DNA of 64,000 bases from NCBI GenBank assembly GCA_001899635.1, contig MKVQ01000041.1, positions 264,973-328,972 of the forward strand, given 5' to 3'. The notes under the pieces are model-generated. The model was not told the origin of the DNA and searched no databases. It saw only the letters and a list, made by a program, of their open reading frames with translations. Position 1 is the stretch's first letter. Every line of letters starts with the position of its first letter. The stretch comes from Myxococcales bacterium 68-20 (GTDB lineage: Bacteria > Myxococcota_A > Polyangia > Polyangiales > Polyangiaceae). This document shows, piece after piece, positions 33,433 through 41,532 of the stretch. The position numbers were made by a program, and so were the translations under genes.

Positions 33433-34851
33433 TCATTCCGCGGCGGCCTGGACATCGGGGCTGCTCGGTGCCTCCGAGGCCGGGGTCTCCTGCGTCGCCG
33501 GCTTCTTGTCGAAGAAGCGACCGAACACGATGAAGATGCCGAGCGCGGAGAGCACCGCCGTGAGGAAGTCCGTCATCGGCACCATGATCGCCGTGTAGAT
33601 CATGAGCGCCGTGTGGAAGCGGCCGGCGCCGTGCCACACCTCGAGGATCTCGGCCTTCTTGACCATGTTGGTCGCGACCCAGAGCAGGATGCCGGCGATG
33701 CACGCGAGCGGGATGCGCTCGAGCTGGGACGCGAGGAAGTAGGCGATGACGAGCTTGAGCGCGAACTTGAAGTAGCCCGCGAGCGGCGTGAGCGCGCCGG
33801 CCTTGATGCTCGTCGCGGTGCGCGCGAGGGCGCCGGTGCAGGGGAACCCGTTCACGAGCGGCGTGATGATCTGGACGAGGCCCTGTCCCCAGAACTCCTT
33901 GTCCGCGTTGAACGGGGTCTTCTTGTTCTGCGCGAGGCGATCCGCCATCGACGAGCAGAGCAGGCTCTCGACGCCCGAGACGAAGACGATCGCCGACACG
34001 TAGTAGATGCAGTCGATGATCACGGCGAGGGACGCGCTCGGGAGGACCGGCGGCGTGAAGACGAAGAAGCTCGTCGGAATCGATCCGTACTTGTCGCGGA
34101 TCAGCGTGATGTCCTGCCCCTGGAGGACGGTCGCCGACAGGACGGTGCAGGCGCCGAGCGCGATGAGCGGCGCCGGGATGAAGATCGAGATCTTGAGGAG
34201 CCCGCGCGTGAGGGCGAACGTGAGGATCGCGAGCGCGAACGCATACCAGTTGATCTGGGAGAGGCTCGTCGCGATCGTCGCGATGCGCGCGCGGACGGAG
34301 CCCGAGCCCTCGAGACCGAGGGCGTCCGTGGAGTTCGAGAGGGCGATCGCGACCGCGATTCCGATCGTGAAGCCGACGACGATGGACGCGGGAACCTTCT
34401 TCGCGACCTTTCCGAGTCCGAGGAGACCGCAGAGCATCAGCACGATGCCCGCGATGACGGATACGAAGACGAGCATCCCGTGCGCCGCCGCGAACGACCC
34501 GCCGTTCGCCTCGCCGTACTTCGCCATCAGGCTGGCGATGAGCGGGATGAACGCCGCGGTCGGGCCGTAGACTTGGTACTTCGACCCGCCGAACGTCCGG
34601 CCGACAGCGCACGCGAGCGCACCGGCGATGATCCCCTGCTCGGGACGGAGGCCCATCGCCATCGCGAAGCCCATCGCCATCGGGATGGCCGTGAGCGCGA
34701 CGACGAGGCCGGCGCTGAAATCACGGTAGACGGTCTTCTTCCACGACTTCTTCTCGAGGTCCTCGAAGCGACTGTCGAAGAACGTGAAGAAAAGCCGAAG
34801 GCGACCGGCGAGGGTGTTGGGGGGGTTCGCCGTCTGAGTCGTGGTGGTCAT
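33433..34851 (-). CDS. SulP-family inorganic anion transporter without STAS domain
   Basis: A 472-aa membrane protein with about 11-12 helices. The SulP core is clear: FSAGLVVALTAIPMAMGFAMAMG, VYGPTAAFIPL, and the GFPCTGALARTATSIKAGA segment. The C-terminus ends in a short Pro/Glu/Ala tail: the cytoplasmic STAS domain of most SulP proteins is missing. Substrates in the family are sulphate, bicarbonate, chloride or organic anions. Bicarbonate is favoured here by a nearby carbonic anhydrase, though on the other strand. Its ATG overlaps a small membrane protein's stop; a sigma-54 promoter drives the pair. Confidence 0.9.
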   Translation of the reverse strand: MTTTTQTANPPNTLAGRLRLFFTFFDSRFEDLEKKSWKKTVYRDFSAGLVVALTAIPMAMGFAMAMGLRPEQGIIAGALACAVGRTFGGSKYQVYGPTAAFIPLIASLMAKYGEANGGSFAAAHGMLVFVSVIAGIVLMLCGLLGLGKVAKKVPASIVVGFTIGIAVAIALSNSTDALGLEGSGSVRARIATIATSLSQINWYAFALAILTFALTRGLLKISIFIPAPLIALGACTVLSATVLQGQDITLIRDKYGSIPTSFFVFTPPVLPSASLAVIIDCIYYVSAIVFVSGVESLLCSSMADRLAQNKKTPFNADKEFWGQGLVQIITPLVNGFPCTGALARTATSIKAGALTPLAGYFKFALKLVIAYFLASQLERIPLACIAGILLWVATNMVKKAEILEVWHGAGRFHTALMIYTAIMVPMTDFLTAVLSALGIFIVFGRFFDKKPATQETPASEAPSSPDVQAAAE

Positions 34852-35123
34852 GGTTGTACTTGCTGCGGGGCGCTTGGCGTGGGGTGCTGAGAGGGAGGAG
34901 TGGCGCGGTTCTGCGGATTCGACGACGACGACGAAGCCAGAGGGACGGACTTCGACCCGTCGACCCGGACGGTCTCGCAACGAACCTCGGTGTTCCCCTC
35001 CTCCGCGGACGGCGGGTGCGGGCGCAGCGAGAGCGCGGACGCACGTCCGCCTCTGCTCTGAGCGAGCACCAACAATCCGAGGAGCGACGCGACGGCCAGG
35101 ACTGCCGCCTTCGAGGGGTCCAT
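34848..35123 (-). CDS. small single-pass protein, first gene of SulP operon
   Basis: A 91-aa protein with an N-terminal helix (KAAVLAVASLLGLLVLA) and a Pro/Ser/Gln-rich disordered tail; no family recognised. Its TGA overlaps the SulP ATG as ATGA, the best evidence that it is translated. The ATG at 35123 lies only a few bases after the start point predicted for the sigma-54 promoter, so the mRNA may be leaderless, or the N-terminus may be later. No other Met or GTG start lies near the helix. Confidence 0.6.
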   Translation of the reverse strand: MDPSKAAVLAVASLLGLLVLAQSRGGRASALSLRPHPPSAEEGNTEVRCETVRVDGSKSVPLASSSSSNPQNRATPPSQHPTPSAPQQVQP

Positions 35124-35135
35124 CGGCCCCCCCTC

Positions 35136-35151
35136 AGCAATGGGGGTGCCA
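35136..35151 (-). promoter_or_regulatory. sigma-54 promoter of the SulP operon
   Basis: The reverse strand reads TGGCACCCCCATTGCT, fitting the consensus TGGCACG-N4-TTGCW with the exact spacing between GG (-24) and GC (-12). The only change is the last base of the upstream box. The adjacent gene upstream encodes a sigma-54 activator. A CCGAC-aac-GTCGG inverted repeat (35216-35228), about 90-100 bp before the predicted start, is a candidate enhancer. Confidence 0.75.
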
Positions 35152-35247
35152 CCGCGGAGCCCGCGTCTTTTCGGGATTCTCTAACGCTGGATTCGATTGA
35201 ACACGTCGCCCGTCACCGACAACGTCGGGAGGACCAGACGCGATGCA

Positions 35248-36702
35248 TCAGTCGCGCTTGTACTCTTGCGGCGAGCGGCCGTGACGTCGCATCAAATCGT
35301 AGAAATCGGTGCGGTTCCGACCAGCGAGCTTCGCGGCCGCCGTCACGTTCCCGTTGGACCGCGAGAGCACCGCGTCGAGGTATGCCCGCTCGAACGCGTC
35401 ACGCGCCTCCCGCAGCGGCGGCGGCATCGGTGCATCCGGCGACGCGTAGCTGGTCATGAGCCGTGACGCCGCCTGCGCGAGGTCCGAGGCGCTCGGATCG
35501 TCGGACGGCGCCGAGACACCAATCCCGGGCAGGTGATCGAGATCGATCTCCCCATCCCGGCAGAGCAGGACGGCCGCCTCCATGACGTTCTCGAGCTCGC
35601 GAACGTTGCCCGGCCACGAGTGCTCGCTGAGGGCCGAGAGAGCGCGCGCACCGAGACGCGGGGCCGCGACGCCCGCACGCGCCGCCGCGCGCTCCAGGAA
35701 CAGCTCGGCGAGGAGCGTCACGTCCTCGCGTCGCTCGCGAAGCGGAGGCATCGCGAGCGGGACGACGTGGAGTCGGTAGAACAGGTCCTCCCGGAAACGT
35801 TTCTCCGAGACCTCCTGCTTGAGGTCGCGATTGGTGGCCGTGATGATGCGAACGTCGGCCTCCTGTTCGACCGTCGAACCGACCGGGAGGAAGCGCCGCT
35901 CCTGGAGCACACGAAGGAGCTTCGCCTGGACGTCCATCGGCGTCTCGCCGATCTCGTCGAGGAAGAGCGTGCCCTTCTTCGCCGCGCCGAAGAGGCCCTC
36001 GCGGTCGGAGGTGGCGCCGGTGAACGCGCCGCGCTTGTGCCCGAAGAGCGTGCTCTCGAGCAGCTCCGAGGAGAGCCCTGCGCAGTTGACGGCCACGAAG
36101 GGTCCGTCTTTGCGCGCGGAGAGCATGTGGATCGAGCGCGCAACGAGCTCCTTGCCCGTGCCCGACTCACCGAGGATGAGGACCGTCGTGTCGGTCGGAG
36201 CGACGAGCCCGACCATCTCGCGGACCCGCTCGACGGCAGGGCTGACGCCGACGAGCCGCGCACGCTCGTCCGGCGCGCCGACGATGCGGCGAAGTCCTGC
36301 GACCTCGCGCCGGAGACGATGGCTCTCGACCGTGTGCTCGAGCTTCTGGAGCAGATCGTGATCGTGGAACGGCTTCGTGACGAAGCCGAAGGCCCCCCTG
36401 CGCATCGCCTCGACGGCGAGGTCGATCGTGCCGTGAGCAGTGAGGATGATGACGGGGACGTCGCCCGATCGCTTCGACACGCCGTCGAGCACGTCGAAGC
36501 CGTCCTCCTGACCGAGACGGAGGTCGAGCAGGATCGCGTCGACCCGCTCACGCCCGACGTGCGCGAGCGCGCCGCGGACGTCGTGCTCGACCGAGACGTT
36601 GTATCCGGCCGCCTCGATGCGAATCGAGAGCAGCTCGCACAGCTCTCGGTCGTCGTCGACCACGAGCACGTTGCCCCCTGCCTCGCTTCGCCGCGTCGTC
36701 AT
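35248..36702 (-). CDS. NtrC-family sigma-54-dependent response regulator
   Basis: A 484-aa regulator with three domains: receiver (phosphorylated Asp near 60), AAA+ domain (Walker A GESGTGKE at 178-185, the sigma-54 loop GAFTGA at 225-230, Walker B GTLFLDEIGE) and a Fis-type helix-turn-helix at the C-terminus (NVTAAAKLAGRNRTDFYDLM). It binds upstream enhancers and remodels sigma-54 polymerase. Start ATG at 36702 overlaps the kinase stop (ATGA), so the pair is coupled. The SulP operon with its sigma-54 promoter lies just downstream on the same strand and is the obvious target. Confidence 0.95.
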   Translation of the reverse strand: MTTRRSEAGGNVLVVDDDRELCELLSIRIEAAGYNVSVEHDVRGALAHVGRERVDAILLDLRLGQEDGFDVLDGVSKRSGDVPVIILTAHGTIDLAVEAMRRGAFGFVTKPFHDHDLLQKLEHTVESHRLRREVAGLRRIVGAPDERARLVGVSPAVERVREMVGLVAPTDTTVLILGESGTGKELVARSIHMLSARKDGPFVAVNCAGLSSELLESTLFGHKRGAFTGATSDREGLFGAAKKGTLFLDEIGETPMDVQAKLLRVLQERRFLPVGSTVEQEADVRIITATNRDLKQEVSEKRFREDLFYRLHVVPLAMPPLRERREDVTLLAELFLERAAARAGVAAPRLGARALSALSEHSWPGNVRELENVMEAAVLLCRDGEIDLDHLPGIGVSAPSDDPSASDLAQAASRLMTSYASPDAPMPPPLREARDAFERAYLDAVLSRSNGNVTAAAKLAGRNRTDFYDLMRRHGRSPQEYKRD

Positions 36703-38162
36703 GCCTGTTCCTCCGTTCCCACTGGGATTTCCATCCGGAATGTCGTGGATCCTTCGCCGCGCGCGAGATCGAGATCGCCGCCGTGTGCGCGCGCGACCTC
36801 GCGAGCGAGCGACAGGCCGAGACCGATACCCGCGGGGCGATCCGCGACCTGCGCCGCATTGAACGGCTCGAAGATTCGACCGGCGACGACATCGCTGAGC
36901 CCGGGACCGTCGTCGACGACGTCGATCCGCACGAGACGACGCTCGCCTTCGCTCCGGGTACCGATGAACACGCGGACCTCTCCGTTCCGGGACGAGACCG
37001 AAACCGCGTTTCGCACGAGGTTGGCGACGGCGCGCTCGACGAGCGCAGAGTCGATCCGGAGCGTCGGTGGCCTGTCCTTGTGCTCGATCCGGATCGCGAC
37101 GCCGCGATCCACCGCCGACGGCCGCTCTGCTTCGACCGCTGCCTCGACCACCTTGTCGATCTCGCAGCCGGCCTGGCGCTGCACCGGAAGCCCCGAGCTC
37201 ACGCGCGACATGTCGAGCAGAGCCTCGACGATGCGGACCTCCTGTTCGCACGCGCGACTCGCGAGCGTGAGCACGCGCCCCTGCTTCGGGGTGAGCTCAC
37301 CCACAGTGCCGTCGGCGAGCAACGCGAGCGCCTCGCGGAGCCTCCCCAGCGGCGACCGGAGCTCATGGGAGACACTCGCAAGAAACGCCTGCTTCAGCCG
37401 ATCGACACCGAGGAGCTTCTGCCGAGTGCGCTCGAGATCGCTCCGGAGCTCGTCGATCTCGGGAGGTCCGCCGACCGGCTCGATCGGCGTGAAGTCGCCG
37501 TCTCCGAGCCGCGTCGCGTCGGCGGCGAGCCGGGCGATCGGCCGCGTGACGCTCCGCGCCGTGAGCCTCGCCACCGATACGGCCGCGATGATGCCGCACA
37601 CGGCAACGACGACACCACTGGTTGCGGTTCGGTTGCCGATCGCTCGCGCAGTCGCCTCTTTGGCTTGGATGTCCGCATGAAGCTCATGGAGCCGATCGAT
37701 CCATGTATCGGTCATGTTCTCGTCGAGCTCCATCCGCCGCTCCTCCGTGCTCGAGAGCGAGAGGAACGGGCAGGTCTTGGTCGACAGCGCGTCGTCGGCG
37801 AGCGCCTCGTACTGGAACGCGGCATCCCGCAGACGCGGCGGCGCGGCGTCCCCCCGCCGCCGGAGCACGTCGTCGAACCGGTTGCGGGCGCGGGCGATCC
37901 GATCGGCCGCCGAGGCGTCCGACGCGCCGTCAGCGCAGGCGATCCGGGCATGACGGAGCGCGACCTCGATGTCCCACGCGGCGCGGTGGAGCTCTTCCCC
38001 CGCGTCGAGCGTGGAGAGCCGCTGCTCACCGATGATGTTCATGACGCCGAGCATCCGGAGCAGCCCCTGAAGCGTGACGACGAGGAGGACGAACAGAAGC
38101 GCGACCAGGGCGCCGTGCGTGACTCCAAGGCGCGCTGGCAGACGCATTCTGATCCACGACAT
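36699..38162 (-). CDS. membrane histidine kinase
   Basis: A 487-aa sensor kinase: helix 1 (about 17-38, LVALLFVLLVVTLQGLL), a 140-residue outer sensor region, helix 2 (GVVVAVCGIIAAVSVARLTA), a HAMP-like linker, the phospho-acceptor His in SVSHELRSPLGRLREAL, and ATPase motifs LVRNAV, DDGPGLS and GIGLGLSLAREV. The outer region resembles a four-helix sensor, ligand unknown. ATG at 38162 is chosen as the start closest to the first helix. Overlaps its response-regulator gene by 4 bases. Confidence 0.93.
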   Translation of the reverse strand: MSWIRMRLPARLGVTHGALVALLFVLLVVTLQGLLRMLGVMNIIGEQRLSTLDAGEELHRAAWDIEVALRHARIACADGASDASAADRIARARNRFDDVLRRRGDAAPPRLRDAAFQYEALADDALSTKTCPFLSLSSTEERRMELDENMTDTWIDRLHELHADIQAKEATARAIGNRTATSGVVVAVCGIIAAVSVARLTARSVTRPIARLAADATRLGDGDFTPIEPVGGPPEIDELRSDLERTRQKLLGVDRLKQAFLASVSHELRSPLGRLREALALLADGTVGELTPKQGRVLTLASRACEQEVRIVEALLDMSRVSSGLPVQRQAGCEIDKVVEAAVEAERPSAVDRGVAIRIEHKDRPPTLRIDSALVERAVANLVRNAVSVSSRNGEVRVFIGTRSEGERRLVRIDVVDDGPGLSDVVAGRIFEPFNAAQVADRPAGIGLGLSLAREVARAHGGDLDLARGEGSTTFRMEIPVGTEEQA

Positions 38163-38342
38163 CGCGCGCCAATCTAGCCAGCTGCTGCTCCATTCGCACG
38201 AACCGACTCGCGTCCCGGATGCAAAAAGGAAACGTGTCGGGGCGTCCAGACGCGAGCGTCGGTCATTCGCGACGGACCAGCTCTTTCGATATGTGCAATT
38301 CCCCGTGAATTCGAGGAGCTCGGCACAGGCACGCATCGTGGA

Positions 38343-39041
38343 GTGCAGCCTGGCGTGCGATCTCTACTCGAAGGTGTGAAGCGTTACGAGACGATGAAGC
38401 GGCCGCGCTACTGCTCGCGATTTGCGGCGTTGGCGAATGGGCAAGAACCGCTCGCGCTCTTCATCACGTGCTCGGACAGTCGCGTCGTCCCAAGCCTCAT
38501 CTCGCTCGCCGACCCGGGCGAGCTCTTCGTCGTGCGCAACGTCGCCAACCTCGTCCCGCCGCACGTGCCGAACGGCGAGCGCGGGGAGAGCGGCGACGCG
38601 AGCGTCGCGTCAGCGGTCTGGTACGCGCTCGAGGTACTGCAGATCCGCGACGTCGTCGTCTGCGGTCACTCGGGCTGCGGAGGCGTGAAGGCCTTGCTCG
38701 CGCCCCCTCCTCCCTCTGCCGCGCTCCAGCGTTGGCTCGCCCCTGCCGCGAGCGCCGTCGAGGCCTGGCGCAAGCACGGTCCGCTCGATCCGTCGTTCGC
38801 CGACCACGACCAGCTCTCCCAGATCTCGGCGCTCATCCAGCTCGACAACCTCATGTCGCACGAACATGTCCGCGCGCGCGTGGACGCGGGTGACGTCCGG
38901 TTGCACGCATGGTGGTTCGACATCCCGTCGGCACGCCTCCTCGCGTACTCGAAGGCGGCCGGTCGCTACGTGTCGATCATGGAAGCGGAAGACCACGGCG
39001 AGGCGCCGTCTCGTGTGTCGATCGTGAACGCGGCCGAGTAG
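38343..39041 (+). CDS. beta-class carbonic anhydrase
   Basis: A 232-aa cytoplasmic enzyme interconverting CO2 and bicarbonate. Zinc ligands are in the family positions: Cys 43 and Asp 45 in ITCSDSRVVPS, His 109 and Cys 112 in CGHSGCGGVKA. GTG start; a later ATG (MKRPRY) would still keep all ligands. It diverges from the kinase gene and faces the SulP-regulator cluster, suggesting a shared role in inorganic carbon handling. A nested hairpin follows the stop. Confidence 0.93.
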   Translation: MQPGVRSLLEGVKRYETMKRPRYCSRFAALANGQEPLALFITCSDSRVVPSLISLADPGELFVVRNVANLVPPHVPNGERGESGDASVASAVWYALEVLQIRDVVVCGHSGCGGVKALLAPPPPSAALQRWLAPAASAVEAWRKHGPLDPSFADHDQLSQISALIQLDNLMSHEHVRARVDAGDVRLHAWWFDIPSARLLAYSKAAGRYVSIMEAEDHGEAPSRVSIVNAAE

Positions 39042-39080
39042 CAGCGGCCGGGGCGGCCTTCACGAGCGCAAACAGCGCGG

Positions 39081-39137
39081 GCGAGCGGCTGGACGAACCG
39101 AGCGTGATTCCGAATCACGCTCCGTCCACTCGCTCGC
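39081..39137. terminator. nested bidirectional hairpin terminator
   Basis: A perfect 10-bp inner stem GAGCGTGATT-CCG-AATCACGCTC (39100-39122) sits inside an outer pairing GCGAGCG (39081-39087) with CGCTCGC (39131-39137). Lies between the convergent carbonic anhydrase and thioredoxin-like genes. Confidence 0.8.
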
Positions 39138-39143
39138 CTTTGC

Positions 39144-39671
39144 TCATTTCCACTTCACGGAGCAGCCGAACGCCACCGTCTCCGCGACGGAGGGGCTCGA
39201 GCCCGCGAGGAGCGCGTCGAGCGCGTTCCTGAGATCGTGCGCGGTCACGCGAGAAGCGTCGCGATGGTTGTCGTCGATGCGACCGTGGTAGCGGAGCTTG
39301 CGCTCGCGATCGAAGACGAAGACCTCGGGGGTGAAGCGCGCGCCGAGCGCACGCACGAACGTCTGAGAGTCGTCCCGCAGGTACGGGAACGGGAACCCAC
39401 GCTCGCGTGCGCGCGCCTTCATCGGCTGCATGCCGTCATCGGGATAGCGGGTTGCGTCGTTCGCGTTCACGGCGACGAATCCGACCTTCTTCGGACCGTA
39501 TTCGTTCGCGAGCGCGATGATCCGCGGCTCGTACGCGATGACGTACGGGCAGTGATTGCACGAGACGATCACGACGAGGAGCTCGTCTCCGAAAGATTCG
39601 AGCGTGTGATTCTTGTCGTCGGTCCCCGGCAGATCGAAGGCCGGACAGGATGCGTTGATCTCGATTGCCAT
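39144..39671 (-). CDS. thioredoxin-fold AhpC/TSA-like protein
   Basis: A 175-aa thioredoxin-fold protein with SCNHCPYV (C-x2-C) near residue 37, PAFDLPGTDDKNHTLESFG at the start, and FTPEVFVFDRERKLRY with the cis-Pro loop. The layout fits redoxin proteins of the AhpC/TSA family. No signal peptide, so cytoplasmic. Start at 39671. Shares only the terminator with carbonic anhydrase. Confidence 0.85.
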   Translation of the reverse strand: MAIEINASCPAFDLPGTDDKNHTLESFGDELLVVIVSCNHCPYVIAYEPRIIALANEYGPKKVGFVAVNANDATRYPDDGMQPMKARARERGFPFPYLRDDSQTFVRALGARFTPEVFVFDRERKLRYHGRIDDNHRDASRVTAHDLRNALDALLAGSSPSVAETVAFGCSVKWK

Positions 39672-39744
39672 GTGCGGCGCGGACCCTAGCACGCGAGCTC
39701 GGCAGCTCGATCGTCACGTCGCGCGTCGGACGCACACAGTCCGA

Positions 39745-40010
39745 GCTCGCGCCTCGACCACCCGCAGTGCAACGACACACGTAGTGCTGTGCCTTCGGCC
39801 GCGCCCCGTTCGCGCGCGATCGACCACGCGTTCCCGAGCGGACAACGGGTACGCGCTCGCATCGACGTGTCCGGGCTCGACTCGCTCCGCGCCGTCCGCC
39901 GCGGCGGCGACGACCGCGAGACCGAGAGGGAGGGCGCGCCCCGCGCGCTGCAGTCGTGCCTCGTACCGAGCTTCGCGCACTTGGGGCTCGCGCCCACCCA
40001 CGTGCGGCGA
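39745..40010 (+). repeat. two copies of the dispersed intergenic repeat
   Basis: At 39745 a partial copy reads GCTCGCGCCTCGACC then ACCCGCAGTGC, keeping the tail but not the first arm. At 39981, TTGGGGCTCGCGCCCACC is followed by a diverged tail. Same orientation, about 210 bp apart. Confidence 0.55.
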
Positions 40011-40080
40011 CGCTCCCCGCCCCGCGTTCTTTTTCAGCAGCTGCACATTACCACGTTGTGTTTTGCAACACGAGAGCTCT

Positions 40081-40134
40081 TGACGACCACTTTTCGACAA
40101 TTTAGAAGGCTGTATTACGCTGCATTATGCAGCA
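40081..40134 (+). promoter_or_regulatory. promoter and palindromic operator of winged-helix regulator
   Basis: TTGACG at 40081-40086 and TTTAGA near 40102-40107 give a sigma-70-type promoter with about 15-16 bp spacing. Just after it, GCTGCATTATGCAGC (40120-40134) is a perfect 7-bp inverted repeat around one base, placed where a repressor would block initiation. The regulator starts at 40156. Confidence 0.6.
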
Positions 40135-40155
40135 CCCCCTTCAAGGACGTGTGCA

Positions 40156-40575
40156 ATGCGACGTTCTCCGCGACCCGAAGCGACCGCACGGCGTGAGGAC
40201 GACCGGCGCTGGTCGTTGCTGACGGCCCACGCCGAGGTGCTCTTCTGCATCGCGCGCAATCCGGACACGCGCGTCCGTGAGATCGCGGAGACGGTCGGCA
40301 TCAGCGAGCGCGGTGCGCACCAGATCGTCGCCGATCTCGTCGGCGCCGGGTACGTACGTCGCGCGCGCATCGGTCGCCGCAACCGCTACGCGATCGAATC
40401 GAAGACCACGCTCAAGCACACGTACGTGAGGCATCGTCGCGTCGCGAGCATCGTCGCGCTCCTCGAGCCGGAGCCCGCAAAGGTCGATCGCTCGGCGAAG
40501 CCGCGGCGCGGGGCGAGCAAGCGCGCGAGCGCCGAGAGCGCCTCCGTGAAGCCGTCGAAGCGTCGCGCGGCCTAG
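40156..40575 (+). CDS. small winged-helix transcriptional regulator
   Basis: A 139-aa protein. Residues about 20-95 form a MarR/ArsR-type winged helix: TRVREIAETVGISERGAHQIVADLVGAGYV is the helix-turn-helix, RRARIGRRNRYAI the wing. A Lys/Arg/Ala/Ser-rich tail (residues 100-139) would add nonspecific DNA affinity. A perfect palindrome between its promoter and ATG suggests it represses itself. No ligand or metal site is evident. Confidence 0.82.
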   Translation: MRRSPRPEATARREDDRRWSLLTAHAEVLFCIARNPDTRVREIAETVGISERGAHQIVADLVGAGYVRRARIGRRNRYAIESKTTLKHTYVRHRRVASIVALLEPEPAKVDRSAKPRRGASKRASAESASVKPSKRRAA

Positions 40576-40721
40576 CCCGACGCGTCCGAAGCTCGAAGCC
40601 GCTCGCCCAAACGGGCGGCCCGAGACGGACGATCACGGCCTTCGTGCAGCGCGACTCGGCGAAGCCACGGAACGCGGACCGAGAATGGCCCGGCGCGCTG
40701 GACTGGACGACGGCGGCCGCC

Positions 40722-41177
40722 TCACTCGATCGCCGAGCGGCTCGACGTTCGGCCTGCATCCGTCGGGGCGGCGCTCGAGGCGGGTTCGATGTCCTCGTGC
40801 GCGTCCGATGGCCCGTGTGGACGGAGCTTCGCCCGCTCCGCGGCGACGAACTCGCTCGACGCGAACAGGGCGCAATCGCAGTAGCCCTGGCGCGCGATGT
40901 CGGCGTGGTGCGGCTTGCACGGGCACACCATCTCCGAGCCCTTGGCCATCGACTCCTCGACTGGAGCGCACGGACAGTACCTGCGGCCATGCGTGACGAG
41001 GTTGTCGGCCAACCCCTGCACCACGTTCTCGACGACCGCAGGCTCCGGGTAGAGCTCGTACTTGCCCTTCTCGACGTACGTGGCGACGAACCTCCGAACA
41101 CGACGGAGCGCAGCGTCGCGTCGGTCCTCCGGCTCGCGGGACCGGCGGTCGTCGGATCGTCCGTCGTCGTCGCTCAC
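40722..41177 (-). CDS. ferredoxin-thioredoxin reductase catalytic-chain-like Fe-S protein
   Basis: A 151-aa protein with the FTR beta-type Cys set: RYCPC, VCPCKPHH and GYCDCALF, which in the family hold a 4Fe-4S cluster next to a redox disulphide. Charged, disordered extensions flank the core. FTR-type catalytic chains occur in non-photosynthetic bacteria and reduce a thioredoxin-like partner. No partner chain or ferredoxin lies next to it; rpsU is upstream on the same strand, separated by a terminator. Confidence 0.8.
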   Translation of the reverse strand: MSDDDGRSDDRRSREPEDRRDAALRRVRRFVATYVEKGKYELYPEPAVVENVVQGLADNLVTHGRRYCPCAPVEESMAKGSEMVCPCKPHHADIARQGYCDCALFASSEFVAAERAKLRPHGPSDAHEDIEPASSAAPTDAGRTSSRSAIE

Positions 41178-41229
41178 GATCGAATCCTAGCCCGGCGGTC
41201 GCGCAGGGGCCCGGAGACAAACGACGAAA

Positions 41230-41258
41230 GGCGAGCTTGCCGCAGGGGCAGGCTCGCC
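41230..41258 (-). terminator. terminator after rpsU
   Basis: GGCGAGC pairs with GCTCGCC, with an inner TGCC/GGCA extension; on the reverse strand it is followed by CTTTCGTCGTTTGTC. It lies between the rpsU stop and the FTR-like start. Confidence 0.65.
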
Positions 41259-41298
41259 AGACTGTCTTCGCAGATGCTCGACCGCTCGAGCGAGAAGC

Positions 41299-41532
41299 TC
41301 AGCCCTTCGGCGGAGCCGCGTCGAGCTTCGCCCGCTTGCGACGGCGACGAGCGGCCTCTGCCTGCTTCTTGCGGCGCTTCACGCTCGGCTTCATGTAGTG
41401 GCGGCGCATCTTGAGCTCACGAAGGACGCCCTCGGAGGCGAGCTTCCGCTTGAGCATCTTGATGGCGCGCTCGATCCCGCGGTCGCTGACCACGACCTCG
41501 AGCGGCTTGCACTGAACGGCATCACTCGGCAT
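41299..41532 (-). CDS. rpsU: 30S ribosomal protein S21
   Basis: A 77-aa basic protein of the small ribosomal subunit, near the anti-Shine-Dalgarno region of 16S rRNA. PLEVVVSDRGIERAIKMLKRK, then VLRELKMRRHYMKPSVKRR, is the S21 core; the tail is Lys/Arg/Ala-rich. Length is typical. Start at 41532. Confidence 0.95.
   Translation of the reverse strand: MPSDAVQCKPLEVVVSDRGIERAIKMLKRKLASEGVLRELKMRRHYMKPSVKRRKKQAEAARRRRKRAKLDAAPPKG

Larger units (their letters stand above)
39672..40155. other. intergenic region with repeat copies and regulator promoter
   Basis: No gene supported. It contains a partial copy of the dispersed repeat (39745-39774), a fuller copy (39981-40010), and, from about 40040, an AT-rich stretch that is the promoter of the downstream regulator, including the small dyad GTGTT-ttgc-AACAC at 40058-40071. 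Confidence 0.6.

Noticed and set aside
35533..37680. A 715-residue forward frame opposite the regulator and kinase genes
   Set aside because: Shadow of the GC-rich reverse-strand genes; no domain, Arg/Glu/Asp-biased throughout.
38321..38336. A sigma-54-like CGGCACAGGCACGCAT before carbonic anhydrase
   Set aside because: GG and GC spacing fit, but the -12 box lacks TTGC and the predicted start would lie inside the gene. Not strong enough to annotate.
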